The notes below the pieces were generated by a model. That model ran no database searches, had not been told where the DNA came from, and was given only the letters and a program-made list of their open reading frames with translations. The position numbers and the translations under genes were made by a program. Positions 42,973 to 55,070 of a stretch of 64,000 nucleotides of DNA are shown in pieces. Within the stretch, counting starts at the first letter, position 1; every line of letters starts with the position of its first letter. Origin of the DNA: Parus major (lineage: Eukaryota; Chordata; Aves; Passeriformes; Paridae); the NCBI RefSeq assembly GCF_001522545.3, contig NC_031774.1, positions 55,679,871-55,743,870 on the forward strand, given 5' to 3'.

Positions 42973-45589
42973 AATGGTGAGGAAGAGAGATCACCAGTCC
43001 TGGCTCCAGCGTTGTTCCAGCTGGGGTGTCCAGGGTTGTGGGGTGCACACATGCCCAGGCTTTGTGGGGGTGACTGTTTATAGACAGGTTTTCCCTGTCC
43101 TGGAGATAAGTTTTAGTTATTTTTATATTTATCAATTTAGTTATCATGTCAGTTCTTCCAGACCTTCCTGGAATTGGGTTGGAAGGCTTTGAGGGTCTTG
43201 GTGGTCTTGATCCCCTGCTGCTGTCCATGCCCACATCTTGACCTCATTCCTGCACTTGTGCTGTGCTGCCTTGTGTTTATTTCCATGAGCCAGAACAAGG
43301 ATGTTTGTCCTAGAAAAGTGCTGCCCTGCCTCTATAAGGCCCCTGCTCTGGCCACATTCTGGTTTGTTTTTGTCCTTTTCTCATCATTGCTTCCATTTGT
43401 AGCAGCTAATGTACCAGCTCTGCTGAGCTGCGAGCCCAGCACAATGAAGAATCCAGAAGAAATCTTGTCCCTCCTGAAATCACAGCTAAGATTCTCCTGT
43501 GAAAGAATTTCACAGAATTCTCCTGTCAAAGATTTCAGCCACAGCTTTTAAGGCACACAGTCACATCCTGCTGTTTCCTATAGTGGGCAGAGCGAGCTGT
43601 GTTAAAGGAATGAGTCAGGAGCAGCCAGGGAAGAGGACAATTGTTGGTGTCTGACCCCTGGAGCGTTTGCTCCTGGAAGGTGTGCTGAGAGCGAGCCAAG
43701 GAGACGTGAGGAGAGCTGAGTGCCTTTAAGGCAGCGAAATCCCACTCAGGGAGGCTCAGCTCCTTTCCCTGTGATGCTCTTAAAGCCAGGGACAGCACTG
43801 TGAGCAGCTGATGTTATCTAATACCTCCAGCACACTGAATCTCTGGGGCTTTTTAGCGGGCGAGGCCATCAGACTGTGTTAACACACACGTCCTATTTTC
43901 CTTTTTTCCTTCAGATTAGAGTAATTTCTTTTTAAATTGCCTTCTTCTTCTTGCTTGAGGTTTTAATGCATCACATGTGGTTTCTTGACTGAATCACTTG
44001 TCAGTTCTGTGTCACGTGGTTTTTAGAAAAGCTTTATTTTAAGTTGAATTCTGCATTCACGTGTCCTGAAAGTGAAGGTTGTCCCAAGGTTCATTCACCA
44101 TCCCTATTTTCATTTTCCAGACCCTCTCAATGGTGTATTAGTGAGTGTCCTGATGCAGAAGCAATGCCAGAGGCAGAGACCATCACTTGGCTATCAGCCC
44201 TTGTCCCTGAAGGTCACTTGTGTTCTGGTGACCCTGAGGACTTTCACAGGTTCTGAGGTCTGAATTAAGCCACTCACAACTGCAGGAGCTTAGTTCAGAG
44301 CTCTTTGCACTTCACCAGCTGGTGCTCACACCCTCAGTCCCCATCAGTCCTGGGGAGTGACTTGCTTACATGGAAAGGGGTCAGAGCATCATCCTTGTCT
44401 CAGGCCTTTTCCCTCTCTCTCTGGTCTTTAATTCTCTGGGGTTTGTTTTCTTTTATATGAACACGTTGTCCCAGAAAATTAAGTGCTATAGCTATAGTTT
44501 ATCTTCAGTGACTGTTTAGTGTGGTTACCAAGCAAGTAAGTTACCCCCTCAAAAATCTATTTGGTTTTATTTTGTGCACATCTTAGCAGACTTTGCAGCT
44601 GCCATTATGCTTGAAAAGACTTTCATTGTGGAAAATTTGGGAAGATTTTTATAGTTTAATTTTGTTCCGTTCACCGCTCTCTCCAGATATGTTAATACTC
44701 AATTGCAATATTTCCTAAAGGACTGTTCCACTGATTTATATCTAATACCACCTCTGATGGTGTCTACACTTGTATGCTGAATGTGCTTGGGTGAGAAGAG
44801 CCCACTCCAAGCCTTCAAATAAAGTGAACTTGTCTGAATTGTTGTTTGGTGGTCCTGGGCTGGAAATTTCTGGAGAAACTGCTCAGGGATCTGGACCAAA
44901 CCCATGTGAGGAATTTATCAGTACAGATAATGCAGCAATTCCCTGTGTGTTTGTAGCTGTGTGGTTACAGACAGCCCAGCAAAGGCCATCCTCCACCTTC
45001 TGCCACCGAGAGCCCCACAGATCCTTCCAAGCGAGAATTACGGATCTGAGGTGAGAGTTTTCTCTGCAGCTCTTCCTTCCCATCTCCTGCTCCCCTGATC
45101 AATTCCTTGTGTCTTTGCCCCTCTTCAGGGACACGGGGATTTGAGTTTAAGGCATTTAAAGCAAGGAAGTGAGTCCTTGGAGGACTGTGTGTGACTTTGC
45201 TAGGTAGAAGAGCAGCATAAAAATGGAAAGGGAGAACTGCAGCAGCTTCAAGTTCAGCCCCTGCCAGACGGCGTGGGACAGCTGTGGGAACAGAGTGAGG
45301 CTGCAAGAGCTGGCGTGGGTTTGCTGTCTCACTTCTGTAGCTGTGAGCTGGACTCTTTTCCCTGTGCCTCACTCCTTTCCCTCTCCTTTCTGCCGCTTCT
45401 TCATCCCCCGTACACTCATTTCTTCTGGGCGCTGGTCAGGTCCTTCTGACTGTGGGAAATGAGGAGCAATTGCACCTCTGGATCCCCTTCCTGAGGAGCA
45501 GGGGGAGCACAGTGGATTTCTCTTGCTTGGCTCTGGCTGCACTCATGGCTGAGTGCAGAACTTGGTGCCAAGTGTGAAACTCTTGAATG

Positions 45590-45992
45590 CATCCAGGGCA
45601 ACAAAGCTGCTGAAGGGGCTGGAAGGAGTGTGGGGAGCAGCTGAGCACTTTGGGCTTGTCTGGTCTGGAGAAAAGGGGGCTGAGGGGTGACCTCAATTCC
45701 CCCTGCAGCTGCTGAGGGAGGGAAGGGCAGAGAGCTGATCTCCCTGGGATCCAATGGCAGGATGCGTGGGGATGGTTCAGAGCTGCTCCAGGGAAGGTTT
45801 ACTGGAAATCAGGAAGCATTTCCTTACTGAGAGGATGGTCAAAAACTGGAAAAGGCTTCCTAGAGAGATGGTTGATACCCTCAGGCCATCAGTGTTTAAG
45901 AGGAATTTGGACATTGCCCTTAAGATCATACTGTAACTTTTGATTAGCCTTCAAGTGGTCAGGCAGTTGAATTAGATAATGGTTGTAGATTC
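45590..45992 (+). mobile_element. CR1 LINE, 3'-terminal fragment
   Basis: Sense CR1 landmarks appear in order: ATCCAGGGCAACAAAGCTGC, 'tctggagaaaagggggctgagggg', 'ctgctccagggaaggtttactgg', 'catttccttactgagaggatggtc', 'gaaaaggcttcctagagagatgg', 'aggaatttggacattgccc', and 'ggtcaggcagttgaattagataatgg' leading to GATTCT. The usual end repeat (ATTCTGTG) is replaced by an expanding TCTCC array, so the element's 3' terminus has been overwritten or elongated. Confidence 0.88.
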
Positions 45993-46035
45993 TCCTCTCC
46001 TCTCCTCTCCTCTCCTCTCCTCTCCTCTCCTCTCC
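45991..46035. repeat. (TCTCC)9 pentanucleotide microsatellite
   Basis: Nine perfect TCTCC units (45 bases) begin at the very end of the CR1 fragment, within its terminal GATTCT. On the - strand an open frame translates the repeat as Glu/Arg/Gly units. Perfect repeats of this length are usually length-polymorphic. Confidence 0.97.
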
Positions 46036-47666
46036 GGGAGGTTTGGAGTACTCTGGATTCACAGCACAGTCTGGATTAGCACATTTTGCCTTCAGACTGC
46101 AGGCAGATGCAGAGATCAGCCAGTGCACCATGATCTTTAGGAGTGTTTCAGAGCCACAGTAATCTCCCAGGGTACCAGCACGCCAATATTCTCTTCTGGA
46201 TATAATCTCTGAGTTAAATACCTTCCTCAGACATCCTGACCACACTTCTGTAGGAGCAAGAGACAAATCACCAGCTCTGTTAAAAGCAGGACTGAACCCA
46301 ATTCTGATAATCCTTTGGCATTACAGAGGTAGACTTATTCTTTTCCTGCATGTGTAACTTCCCTGTCTAAATCTAAATCAAAAGGTCGTTTTATGTTGTT
46401 TGTCTGCTGGTCTCCATTGAGAAATGCAAGGCAATTTAGCATACATCTCATTCAAGGATCTTTGAACAGCATTGTCTGGCTGCAGAAAAAAGATCCCTGT
46501 GTGCTGGTGTGATGCTTTCTGCACAGGGACTCAGCAGCTGATACTCCAGGCTGATTTACCCCAGTGCAAGGTAGGGGCATCCCTTCCTCAGGCAGGCAGA
46601 GCAGTCTGGGTGATTTGTTTGTGTGTGGAAAGATCATTAAACAGGAATGTCAGGGATGGGCAGTGTCCCTAGGGAGACAAAAATGTGACTGGCTGTGTTA
46701 GAGTGAAGATGCAGATTGATGATTATTTGCTGTTGTGCTTTCTGTGAATTCATTCTATTCTCTTGTTTAGAAAGTTATCATAATTAAGATATTCTCCTTG
46801 ATTGACACAGAAAACATTCTGCAGGCTGTCTGTTGATGTCAGTTCAAGGCAGCATTGCTTGCACAGGACATGACTGCTATTAAAAAAAATAAATCAAAGG
46901 TTTGCTATTTTTAATCTTGTAAATATTAAAAAACAAACATTTTGTGTTTACCTCCCTATATTGATTAAAATTGATGCTTTTAATCTCTTCCCACTGAAAA
47001 GGAAGGGCAGGGAATGTGCATGGTGCAATGGGAAGGAACATTGCCATTTCATTTTTGATTTCCAGATAAGGAAGTTTTTGCCAGCAGGCAGGATTTGCAC
47101 AGGAAGAGGGGACAGAGGTGTGTTGTGTTACCTCACAAACCTCCAAGCAATTATTCCAGAGCAATGAATTTCTTCTTACAGGGGCTGCTGAGCCTAATTG
47201 CTCTGTAGATCTATGATTTCTTTTCAACCTGATAACTTCAAGAAAAGGGGAAAATGCTAAAAAACTGAGATGATTAATTCTGTCATTGCTTCCTGGAGCT
47301 GAACACCAGACATTTTAGCAACAGCATAGTATGACTTGAAGGTAAAAAATGAGCTTCTACCCCAGACTTCTCATTCCCTAACCCTTACTTCTGCCAGACC
47401 AGGAGTGCTGGTGGCAATGTACCCATGGCCATGGCTGGGGAAAGAGAACTTTTGCCTGTTCATTGGGATCATATCAGTGGATCCCCTGGGCTTCACAAGG
47501 CACAGGCAGAGCTTTCATCCATGTGGGAGTTGTCTGGCTGTACCCAAAATAGGATCCATTTTGACCCATCTAAAGATGATCAGTAACAACTTCACAGCAG
47601 TTTTGCAGTGGAGACAGCACTGATTTTATTTATTAGGTTTTTGCCTTCACTTGAACAAAAAGGCTC

Positions 47667-47682
47667 AACTAACTAACTAACT
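47667..47682. repeat. (AACT)4 simple repeat
   Basis: Four perfect AACT units in unique intronic DNA. This is a short microsatellite with no evident role. Confidence 0.75.
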
Positions 47683-49588
47683 ATTTATGCCAAATAAAAC
47701 TCCCTGTATAAGGCTTTTCTTTTCTGTACAAGCATAAATCCATTAATCTATTATTTTTCAGCTCACTCTTCATAGATGCAATAATACCCAACGTGCTGGT
47801 TCAGCACACAATAATCATTGCAGTCCTGCAAATCCTAGATTTACCTTATTTTCAGTGGTATTTTGGAGCTGCTTTCTAAATTGCAAGTAGGAAAGTACTA
47901 AATTGTAAACAAAGTGCAAGAGGAACTTTGTGGGAAAGTTTGCATGAGTTCCACTAGTTTTAGTTAAAAATAAAACCCAGACTGTCACTTCCAGCTTAAT
48001 GATTTCCTTTTTTAATTGTCTGCTAGTGGCTTTGATTAGCAAGCTGGCTCAGTTTAGGTCCCATGCAAAGAAAGTCAGGAGGAGCAAATTCAGGAGATGC
48101 TTAAATATATTCCAGAGGTGGGCACAGCTGTCAGGAGGGACAGGGACATTCTGGGAAGCACCTGAAATAAGCTGAGTCCCCTATAATTGCACTTCTGAGC
48201 AACTTACTGAAAGCTAAAAATATTCTGTGCATTTAGGAAGGAATATATATTATTATTTTGCTTTTTCTCCCATATTTTTACTTCTCAGAGCTTACAGCTG
48301 TAGCTCTTAATTTGTTTCCCTTCCAGAAGATAACAAAACTGTAGTATAGTTTTTAGTTGTAGGTTACTGTTAAAGAAAGGAGCACAGTGTGTTCATTATA
48401 AACACTTCTGATTCTCTTAACTCCATTAATTAAGCTGTCAGTGATCTTTTGATATTTTGAACTTTGGGACCTCCCCTCTGACTTCTGGGTGAATATCAGA
48501 TTTTTTATTAGTACTCCACAAAGCTGTCTCAGCTGCCAAAAAGGTTCTATATACTGTTTCCTATATTCAATTTCCATCAGTCACTGTACCTCCAGAGCAG
48601 GGGGACTTACCTCTCTGTGCTCTCTGAGTACATATCCCTTTGGAAGCAGTCCATTGTCCTCTTTTTTATTATGATCAGTGCTCCTGTTACCGCAGGAACA
48701 GGCTCTGGCTTTTTCTGAGAGCCTAAAACACTTCACACTCCCTTAAAAATGTGAAAATGGGGACCTAAGCAACCAGCAGATGACAGCAGCAAAGAACAGC
48801 CATTTCTAATCAGGATATTTCTCACTGGTCAGATGAAATGAAGCCTTTTTTTAATGATTAAATTTGCTTTTCCATTCATGCCCATTACTTCCCTCTCAGT
48901 GAGCAGACATCGTTTTCCTTGTCCACGTCCCTGACCTTAACAGAGCATCCTGTCATCTCTGTAATTAATTTCTGTGTCTAACCTCACTATTTTCACCAAT
49001 TCTGCCTTCCCTGACTCTGTGCCACTGTAGTGAATTTCCATGGTGTGTCTGAGGTAAATCCATGTTTAAATGGAGCAGTTGTTGGTGAGAGCAGCTCAAT
49101 TATGGATGACCATCCTTCTCCCTGGCTGTATCGGCCATCCTGCCAAGGAAGGCTGCACTAGAAATGTAAATGGATGAACTGAATCATGCATGTTTTTCAT
49201 GTGTGAATAATTGTCCCTGTTCCCATTTAGTGAAGGACTCAGCCAACAACCTCAAGATGTTCTACAGAAGTACATGAATAATAATTTACAAGCTCAGTGC
49301 AGCCATGCATTAATGTACCAAACAGATGCCTGGCTGAGCCTGATGAACCATCAGCCGTAACTTAAAGCATTTGTTAGAAATTTTCTAGTGTCCCATGAAG
49401 AGCTTCCTGCCAGACCAGTTGGGCTCAAATTCAGTCCAACGTGTCAGACAGCTGCTAATAGGGATGGCAAGGAATCTGCTGGGACAGAGACTGGGCTTGC
49501 AAAACCCCAACAGCCTTCTTTAGCCTTGCTGGCCTCCTTCAGGGCAAGGTGCTCTGGCCCCCTGCATCAGCCCTGCCCCATGGTGGAA

Positions 49589-50045
49589 CATAGAATTACA
49601 GATTCACAGAATGGTTTGGGTCTGTTTGGCTTCAAAGATCATTTCCACACCTGCTGCCATGGGCAGGGACACCTTCCACTAGAGCAGGTTGCTCTGAGCC
49701 CCATCCAGTGAGGCTTTGCACACCCCCAGGGATGGGGCATCCACAGCTTCTCTGGGCACCCTGTGCCAGGGCCACCCTCACAGGGAAGATTCCTTCCTTA
49801 AATTGAATCTAAACCTGTCCTCTGGCAGTATAAATTATATATCCATTTTCCCTTGTCCTATTACTGCGTGCCCTGGTCAAAAGTCCATCTCCAGTGCTCT
49901 TGTAGCCCCTTTGGATACTGGAAGGAGCTCTCAGGTCGTCTCCCTGGAGCCTTGTCCAGGCTGAACAAGCCCAGCTCTCTCTGTCTGTCATCATAGGTGA
50001 GGTTCTGCAGCCCTCTGAGCCTCTTCATAGTCTTGACATCCAACA
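49589..50045 (-). mobile_element. CR1 LINE, 3'-terminal fragment
   Basis: Antisense CR1 landmarks: CATAGAATTACAGATTCACA, 'gaatggtttggg', 'tgccatgggcagggacaccttcc', 'actagagcaggttgctctgagccccatcc', 'gggatggggcatccacagcttctctgggc', 'ttcccttgtcctattac', and 'ccttgtccaggctgaacaagcccagctctctctg' followed by 'cataggtgaggttctgcagccctctgagc'. It reaches further into the element body than most other copies in the window. The right end is uncertain, and weak similarity may continue to about 50090. Confidence 0.9.
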
Positions 50046-50203
50046 CAACTGCACATTTGTAGGCATCCCCCAGCATCTGAGGCAGATATCAAACCCCACT
50101 GAGGAGAGGCAGCCTCCTGACAAGGCCTTCCTGGGAGAAGGAGACTGAAGAACTTCTGTCTTGTGTGGGAGCCTTGGGGTTAGCTGGATTTTTTGGGCAT
50201 CAG

Positions 50204-50231
50204 AAAAAAATAAAAAAATAAAAAAAAAAAA
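50204..50231. repeat. A-rich tract
   Basis: Runs of seven or more adenines are interrupted by single T residues (AAAAAAATAAAAAAATAAA). No retroelement body was recognised immediately upstream. Confidence 0.8.
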
Positions 50232-52502
50232 CCAGGGAGATGCTTTAGCCAACATTTCTGAGCTGAGGAGCTCTGGGAGGCAAACCCAGAATTTGAGATG
50301 GAAAATAACAGAGGTGGAGATCTGTGGTTTTTGTGTAGAGTCTTTTTACATCCCTGCAGCAGTGTTTATCCTGCACCAGCTGGTGTTTCATTAATTGTGT
50401 GTGCACAGGGAATGGTAGAAGGCAATACAAACTCTGGGTAAACAGGGTGAAGCATGGCCACAAATAGGGAAATACAGAATCGTCAATGTTATTGATGGCA
50501 AAGACCTGTTACTTGTGCAGGTACAGGGTTTTCTTCTAGCCCCAGAGAGGAAGAGGGGACTGACTCCAGTTTTACATGAAGAGGTAATTTCTGATCACTT
50601 TTAAAGCCAGGTTTTCCAGAGTATGTAATACTGAGGATTACAAACTAAATTGTTTAGGTCTGGAGCAATGAGATAAGCGAGGGCTGCAAAACCAGCAGGC
50701 TCAGCCCCTACAGAGCATCCCATGTCAGTGCCTGAGTACATGGATGGGAACAAAAACAGTGCTGGTGAGCTTTATAAAGATCCACAGCCAGCAAAGAGCC
50801 GGGGTTGAGGTACAGATAGTAGGGAAGATCACCAAGAAGCACATGAGAAAAATGGAAGGAGCTTTCCCCAAGAGTAGATGCGGTGTGGAGACCCAATAGA
50901 ATGATACCCACAAGCAGGATATGGTCAGATTGTTAAAACCCTTCCAGCACAGCCTTAGCTCATGGCCATGAAAGCCCAGGGACTGATTTAATGCAGTCAG
51001 CGTGCAAGTGGGAAGGAAATGGCTCTTCACCACACCATCTGTTCATGGCATCCCCCTAACCCCACCAGTTAACTCTTCTCTTCCTCCTGTGGATGGATTC
51101 CCTTCAGGAATAAACACAAGGCTCTGCAGAGTCCCCACTTGCCTCAGTCACATCTCCTGAGCTGGGGAAACATCAGTGCTCCCTCTGGGGACAGGGAGAG
51201 CACTTCATCCTCTGGGGGTGAGTGTCATGTAGGCAGCCCCATGGTGCTGTCCACACGAGGACTGTCAGCAGCAGCTCCATCTCTCACAAGTGGCTTCAGG
51301 GAGCAGCACACTGAATTTCACACGGCTGATGCTGTGTTTCTGTCTGTGGGACAGCTCTCCTCCTGCCTTTCCAGGCTGTGGGTGATTTCCCTTGACTCTC
51401 TGTCCCAAAAAGGAAGAGCTCTTTGCTGATGCACATTCAAGTACGAGGAAACATTAGCAAAATCATTTAAATGTGGTCTTTAAAAATTAATTTGATCTGA
51501 TTATGCTGTAAGTAGAAGGCCCCTGCTCTGCTGACAATTACAGAGATGTCTCTAAAAAGACTGTAATTCCTTTGGTCTCCTCAGCTGAAGCACCCTCAGT
51601 GGCAGAGCTAAGCCAGCCACTTAAGGCTAAAGGGACAAGTTTTAGGTGAAAGTAGCACATCCTCTTCATGGTGTATTTCTTCTTGACAGCATACTTAATG
51701 CTTTCATGCTTGTGTCTTGGGTCTTTTTTTTCTCCCCAAGTGGTTCCTCCCCACTGAAGCAGTGGCTGTCATCATATTAAAGGCAATTTCAGCATGTTCC
51801 AACAGCCAGCTCTCCTTAATCACACACTGCCAACCAAGAGCTCCCAAATGGGAAAAGCTTTGCTCTTGCTGGGTGAGATGTTTCACTTGAAGCATCCCTG
51901 GGATACTTTTTAAGGTTATTTCACCAAGCTTTCTATAGTTAAATTAAGTAGATGATGAAAGTTTAAATAACCTTTTGGTCTTCTTTTCCTGTCAAATTTG
52001 GATTTCCCAGTGGTTTAACTGAGTTATTTCACATCTATTGCATAGTGGGCTGAGTCTGTCTTTGAGAGGTGTTAATCCATTTCAAGTCTTGATTTCAAAT
52101 TGAAAGAATTTCCAGGTCACCCTGTCAGTGGATTTTGTGCTGTGTCTGAGCACAGATGTGAGTTGCTGAAGTGCCCCAACTCATTCTCTCTGCCAGCATC
52201 CCTGTGGCTTTGTTTGCAGGGCATCCCATGGGTGAGGTAGACACTGGGATATGGTCAAGTGGTCATTTGAGCTCAGGTTTCATCCCAAAGAGCTGTAGAA
52301 AGGGAGTGAGCACTGGCAGAAGTGTCCTGACTTTGCTCTAGACAGCTTCAGTCTTCTCTGGTATGGCAATAGGCTGTATAGGAAAAGGAATAGCTGAGGT
52401 AATTTGGCCATGGTTGGCTGGCTGAGTGCAGAACCACAGTGCAGTGTGAGCTGGGCTTGGAAACAGAGACAGGCGAGAGCAGTTCTGAATGCAGCCAAAT
52501 CA

Positions 52503-52815
52503 GAGAATCACAGAATCCCATGGTGGTTCAGGTTGGAAGGGACCTCAGTGGATCATCAGGTCCCACCTCCCTGTTCCAGCAGGGCCATCCCAGAGCACAG
52601 GGCACAGGATTGTGTCCAGATGGGTCTGGAGTATCTCCAGCAAGGGAGACTCCACACCCGCTCTGGGCAATCTGTTCCAGTGCTCAGTCACTGCATAGGA
52701 GAGAAGCTTTCCCTTGTGTTCAGTGGAACTCCTGAGCATCAATTTCTGCCCATTTTCTCCTGCTTGCCACCACTGAGAAGAGCCTTTCTCTGTCTTCTTG
52801 GATCCTGCCTTTCTG
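52503..52815 (-). mobile_element. CR1 LINE, 3'-terminal fragment
   Basis: Antisense CR1 end: GAGAATCACAGAATCCCATG, 'ggttcaggttggaagggacctcag', 'tggatcatcaggtcccacc', 'tgttccagcagggccatccc', 'ccagatgggtctggagtatctcc', 'gggagactccacacccgctctgggcaatctgttccagtgctc', and 'gagaagagcctttctctgtcttcttggatcctgcc'. The spacing and the 'agcagggccatcccagag' block indicate a different CR1 subfamily from the copies at 13489 and 63281. The right edge is approximate. Confidence 0.9.
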
Positions 52816-55054
52816 CAGGGGGACACTGCTGTGGGACAGAAGGAGCCCTGGTGCCCTTCTATGTGGTGTGACATAGGTCAGGTCTTGGACTGGGATCTAG
52901 AAGCAAATGGGAAAGAAACAAATGATTGCCCATACACCAGTCTAAAACTGCTCCAGTCATGAACACTGGAATGTTTTTGGCTTAGCTTGAGTCTGGAGTT
53001 GACTCTCCCCACTAAATTGATCTCTGTTATTAGCCCTGATTCAGGTGAGGAATATCTGAAAGTGACTGAGCAGCATGTTTTACCCCCCTGTTTTGTGATG
53101 ATGTCTTGGCTCTTGTAGGTGCTGAGGCTGCCCCCTGTCCTTTCCACTTGGGTTTTTAAAATTATTTTTTCATTCCTGACTTACCAGTTCCAGACAAAAC
53201 TGATGGTGTTCTACATGGCATGGCAATGGAAGTGCATTGTTTTAATTGAAGCTCCTGCTGTAAAAGCTTTTCAATAAATTAACAAAACCTTGAAAGGGAT
53301 GAAGTGAACAGAGTAGCTGGTGGCACATTCCATATAAAACCAAGGTTTCTGAAAGCCAGCTAGAATGTTCTCAGCGTCAGAAACAAGGCTGATAGCAATG
53401 GGTGTTATTTTTTATTGGACCAGTGGATATAGCTGGAAAAAATCAAAAATCTTTCAGTTACAAAATGCTTTTTCTGGTCTGAAGACTTCAGATTAAATTT
53501 CAGGCACTTTATAGTCTGGTACAGTAATATTTAAGTTAAAAAAGAAAGCCATAATGATTCCAATTAATTTAAATTTCCACTTAAAGCAGACAGGAGAGAG
53601 TAGGACATTTGGGGAACAATTTGCAATTCTTTTGCTGATGTATTACTTTGTAAATGGAGAGACTCTCTTAGGCATTTAGTGAGACCATTTAGTCTTCAGG
53701 CAAAAAGCAATAAGAGGCAAAAACAAGAGAAGAAAACACGAATTCTGCAAATCCTCTGTGCCTGTTGCTCTGTGCTGGGGATATGCAGGAACACTGCACA
53801 AGCAGGGCTGGCCAAAAGCCAAACATGAAGATTTTGATATTTTTCATTGGAATAAAAGCACAACTTTCTGAAAATTGTCACTAAATAAACAGAAATAGTT
53901 CTGCCTCCCTCCTCACCCCTCTCCCGGCCTGAGCAGCAGTAAGTTGTCCTGGTCTGGATTTAATTCCAGCAATTAACTGCAATTAAAGTTGAGCCCTTTC
54001 AATTATTTCAAATCCAGAACTCTACACACCAGACAGTGGTGAAAAGAAAGGTTGTTATTATATTAATAATCTTTTACTTCTAAAATATATATTTATATGT
54101 TTAATCTTTTTGCAATATGGATTTTCCTACTATAGGGGCTTTAGGTTGGAAACCTTGGTTTCTTCCCCTTAGTTTATCCACTCAAGAGCTCAGTGACCCT
54201 GGGCAGGTGATGCATGACCTCTCTGTGCCCTGGTGGCCTCTGGCACAAATGGCAGCTACGTAAATCCAACTTCCTCCAATACAGGGAAAGGGGAGTGGTG
54301 GATTAGTGCTGCATATTATTATTGATGATTGATTTTCTACTCCAAGTTAAATCAGGCTGAAGAGCAGCTTATGAAGTCTTTTGGCACTTTTTCTCTGTTT
54401 CTGCCGTGTGCCCCAAGCTCGAACCACCCTGCTGTCATCTGGAGGCTTTGAACTGTGTTTCCCTCTCCCTGCCCAGGAGCGTGTCCCCCTTAGGAGATCC
54501 TGGGAGAAATGAAGGCTGTTTTCTCTTTTAATCATCTCTGGTAAAATGCAGAGACAGTAGCTCATCTGCAGCACAGATGAGCCTGGATCAATTGGCAGTG
54601 CTGCTGACTGACATTTCATTAGGCCAGTGCCAATAGCAGGTATTGATCCAGCAGCCAATCGATGTAAGTTTGCCTGATGGAGTTGGGAACTGTCCTGTGG
54701 AAGGGGGCACTGTCTGGCAGTGAGCACAGCACCCCTCAGCTGGGCTGGGAGGAACTGGGAAGCTCCCAGCAGCTCCTGAGCCCTGGGGAACCTGATGGTG
54801 ACGTGCTGGCAGGATAGGTGGTGACAATGTGGTCGTGGTGCCACGTGCCACCATCTCTTTACACCAGTGGGGTTCTCTGAAAGTCATGAGATGGGCTGGT
54901 TGGGGTGGGTGAGGCTGTCTTTGCTGGGATTCACTTCCACATGCAGTGAAAGATCTTGGGTATAATGGGCTTGGATTTTTAGCCATCAGCAGGGCTCCAC
55001 TTTCCCCCTCAGCTTCCCTTCTTGCAGGAGAAAGAAACATCTGCAAAATGGAAG

Positions 55055-55070
55055 AAAAAAAAAAAAAAAA
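55055..55070. repeat. Poly(A) tract, 16 bases
   Basis: Sixteen adenines flanked by purine-rich sequence. A short open frame that spans it as a lysine run has no other gene-like property. Confidence 0.8.

Noticed and set aside
42860..43240. Possible LTR-like or pseudogene segment
   Set aside because: It has purine-rich repeats and a TATA-like stretch, but no terminal TG...CA pair, primer site or viral coding motif could be recognised.
54347..55046. Overlapping 165- and 152-codon - strand frames in intron 10
   Set aside because: Two frames of similar length on the same strand with Pro/Ser/Gln-rich, non-domain translations. This is typical of GC-rich intronic DNA.
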